Positions 62,731 to 64,000 of a DNA stretch of 64,000 nt are shown here, piece by piece. Numbering within the stretch: position 1 is the first letter of the stretch; every line of letters starts with the position of its first letter. Below the pieces are notes generated by a model. That model was not told the DNA's origin. It saw only the letters and a program-made list of their open reading frames with translations, and ran no database searches. A program made the position numbers and the translations under genes. Source of the DNA: Amycolatopsis vancoresmycina (GTDB lineage Bacteria > Actinomycetota > Actinomycetes > Mycobacteriales > Pseudonocardiaceae). Location of the stretch: contig NZ_JNYY01000019.1 in the NCBI RefSeq assembly GCF_000716785.1, positions 101,630-165,629 of the forward strand, given 5' to 3'.

Positions 62731-63559
62731 CGACGAGGAACTCCTCGCCGGGGACCACGCGGAGCCCGTCGGCCCGGTCCGCGAAGTAGCGCTCGTTCAG
62801 CTCGGCCCCCGGCACGTGCACGGCGTCGCGGAACCCGGCTTCCCGGGCCATCGCCAGGATTTCTTCCGGGGCGAAGGTGCTGACGAACGGCGTGCCCGCC
62901 GCCCGGGCCCGGTCCGCCGTGGCGCGGTGCCGCGCGCGTTCGTCCTCGTCGAGCAGTCCGGGCGGCAGCAGGAACGTCATGGCCACAGTGGACCCCGGGG
63001 CGAACCCGGCGATCCGGCGCAGGGTCGCCGCGTTGGCCTCCTTCGTGAGGTACATGCTGACGCCGGTGGAGGCGACGACCGACGGCTCGTCCGGCGCGAA
63101 CCCCGCGTCCGCGAGCCGCTCCCACCACGACGTCGTCTCGAAGTCGACCGGCACCAGGTGCAGCCAGTCCGGGACACCGAGGCCGAGTTCGGCCAGGCGC
63201 GCGCGTTTCCACTCCTGCGGTCCCGGCCGGTCGACCTCGAACACGCGCAGCCGGGCCGCGACGTCCGGACGGCGCTGGGCGAAGGTGTCCAGCCCGGCCC
63301 CGAGGATCACGTACTGGCCGACACCGCGCGCGGCCTGCTCGGCGACCAGGTCCTCGACGAACCGGGCCCGCGCGACCATGCCGGCCCGGTAGCGGCCGGC
63401 GATCGCCGGGTCCATGTCCTCGCGCTGCCGCCAGCCGTCCCCCGGATCGGCCAGCCGCAGCCCGAGTTCGTCGGCGAACACGTGCGGCGGCGGATCGATC
63501 TCGACGTGCAGCGCCCGCCACAGGGCGGTCCGCACGGCGGTGCTGTCCGGCGCGGCCAC
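62684..63559 (-). CDS. SAM-dependent methyltransferase, leucine carboxyl methyltransferase-like family
   Basis: This 291-residue protein of the actinobacterial LCM-like group shows MVARARFVEDLVAEQAARGVGQYVILGAGLDTFAQRRPDV (SAM-binding GxGxDT loop), RVFEVDRPGPQEWKRARLAE, LVPVDFETTSWWERL and VVASTGVSMYLTKEANAATLRRIA. The acceptor is unknown; in mycobacteria these are numerous O-methyltransferase-like proteins. GTG at 63559 follows the VOC gene by one base, so the two are likely cotranscribed. Confidence 0.86.
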   Translation of the reverse strand: MAAPDSTAVRTALWRALHVEIDPPPHVFADELGLRLADPGDGWRQREDMDPAIAGRYRAGMVARARFVEDLVAEQAARGVGQYVILGAGLDTFAQRRPDVAARLRVFEVDRPGPQEWKRARLAELGLGVPDWLHLVPVDFETTSWWERLADAGFAPDEPSVVASTGVSMYLTKEANAATLRRIAGFAPGSTVAMTFLLPPGLLDEDERARHRATADRARAAGTPFVSTFAPEEILAMAREAGFRDAVHVPGAELNERYFADRADGLRVVPGEEFLVATAGAGARGRPAASS

Positions 63560-63560
63560 C

Positions 63561-63905
63561 TCAGGCCTTCCCGGGCGCCGACAGCGTCCACGTCCGCCCG
63601 TCGGGGTCGCGGACGGTCATTTCCCTGGTCCCGTAATGGGTTTCCGTGAACGGCGTGACGACCTCGACGACGTCGTCCGGGCGGAAGGTGTCCGCGTCCG
63701 GGACCTTGAACACGACCTGGGTCCGCGGCTCCTGGCTTTCGGGGACCTCGGCGATGAACAGCCAGGGGCTGTCGCCGTTGCGCAGCTGCCCGGAGTTGTG
63801 GTCGGTCGCGAAGTCGATTTCGTAGCCCAGTGCCTGGAAGAACTTGGCCGCCTTGCCCCAGTTGTGCGTCTCCAGGTAGATCGCCTCGACGCCGTCGGTC
63901 GTCAT
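63561..63905 (-). CDS. VOC-superfamily (glyoxalase-like) small protein
   Basis: A 114-residue single-module VOC protein: GVEAIYLETHNWGKAAKFFQALGYEIDF, GDSPWLFIAEVP, TQVVFKVPDADTF and VRDPDGRTWTLSAPGK. The terminal metal-ligand Glu typical of glyoxalases is replaced by Thr in RTWTLSA, so it may bind a ligand without catalysis. ATG at 63905 is chosen over an upstream start at 63938. The 95 bp beyond it to the window end hold no recognisable gene. Confidence 0.8.
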   Translation of the reverse strand: MTTDGVEAIYLETHNWGKAAKFFQALGYEIDFATDHNSGQLRNGDSPWLFIAEVPESQEPRTQVVFKVPDADTFRPDDVVEVVTPFTETHYGTREMTVRDPDGRTWTLSAPGKA

Positions 63906-64000
63906 GTCAGATGTTCCCGTCTGTTTTGCAGGCTTCACGGGGCTGGGAAGATGGGATGGGCCGCTCGGTAAGCCGGTTGGACTGTGATGCGGTGAGAGCT

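Overview
The window is high-GC DNA (roughly 70 percent or more by eye) with GTG starts, ATGA/GTGA gene overlaps and dense convergent packing. It encodes an F420-dependent glucose-6-phosphate dehydrogenase, PucR-type regulators, MmpL and cutinase genes, and a steroid ring C/D catabolic locus. This fits the chromosome of a filamentous actinomycete of the Pseudonocardiaceae, most likely Amycolatopsis or a close relative. The genus is an inference; no rRNA or tRNA gene was seen.

Layout. 0-16.7 kb is a mixed housekeeping/accessory region: a Met/Gln/Asn repeat protein, a small (p)ppGpp synthetase, a TetR-P450 pair, a secreted M14 carboxypeptidase, a LysE exporter, a J-domain/NERD membrane protein, an aryl-CoA ligase, a broken STAND-type NTPase, an F420-dependent oxidoreductase, and galM under a perfect LacI-type operator. 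16.7-33.9 kb is a cell-envelope lipid block flanked by two paralogous PucR-like regulators. It holds MmpL and MFS exporters, then an operon with its own promoter: fatty acyl-AMP ligase, a 2048-residue polyketide synthase, acyl-CoA carboxylase beta subunit, an antigen-85-like secreted esterase and a secreted lipase. A convergent cutinase and a TetR gene follow.

35-50 kb is a nearly complete HIP (steroid rings C and D) degradation locus. The plus-strand operon is SDR-SDR-echA20-ipdA-ipdB-ipdC-fgd. It faces the minus-strand operon fadE30-ipdF-fadA6, which is divergent from the plus-strand operon fadD3-ech-fadE31-fadE32-fadE33. Both promoter regions carry the same AGAAC-N2-GTTCTA palindrome. 50-64 kb holds regulators and small enzyme cassettes: a sigma factor with a zinc-finger tail, GntR/VOC, TetR/CocE hydrolase, a dehydrogenase, an epoxide hydrolase, a membrane adenylate cyclase, an AurF-type diiron oxygenase with its ferredoxin-reductase, and a PfkB kinase/class II aldolase operon.

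How it works together. The envelope block resembles the FadD32-Pks13-AccD4-antigen 85-MmpL logic of mycolic acid bacteria, but the synthase carries built-in DH and KR domains and an extra serine-less carrier domain. I infer a dedicated complex-lipid system in an organism expected to lack classical mycolates; this is the most interesting object in the window. Other notable structures are a REP-like hairpin element inserted in frame into the mmpL gene, alternating tandem repeats with three strong hairpins near 60.3 kb, a predicted three-way-junction structure upstream of the cutinase gene, and a probably leaderless TetR promoter with its operator between the -35 and -10 boxes.
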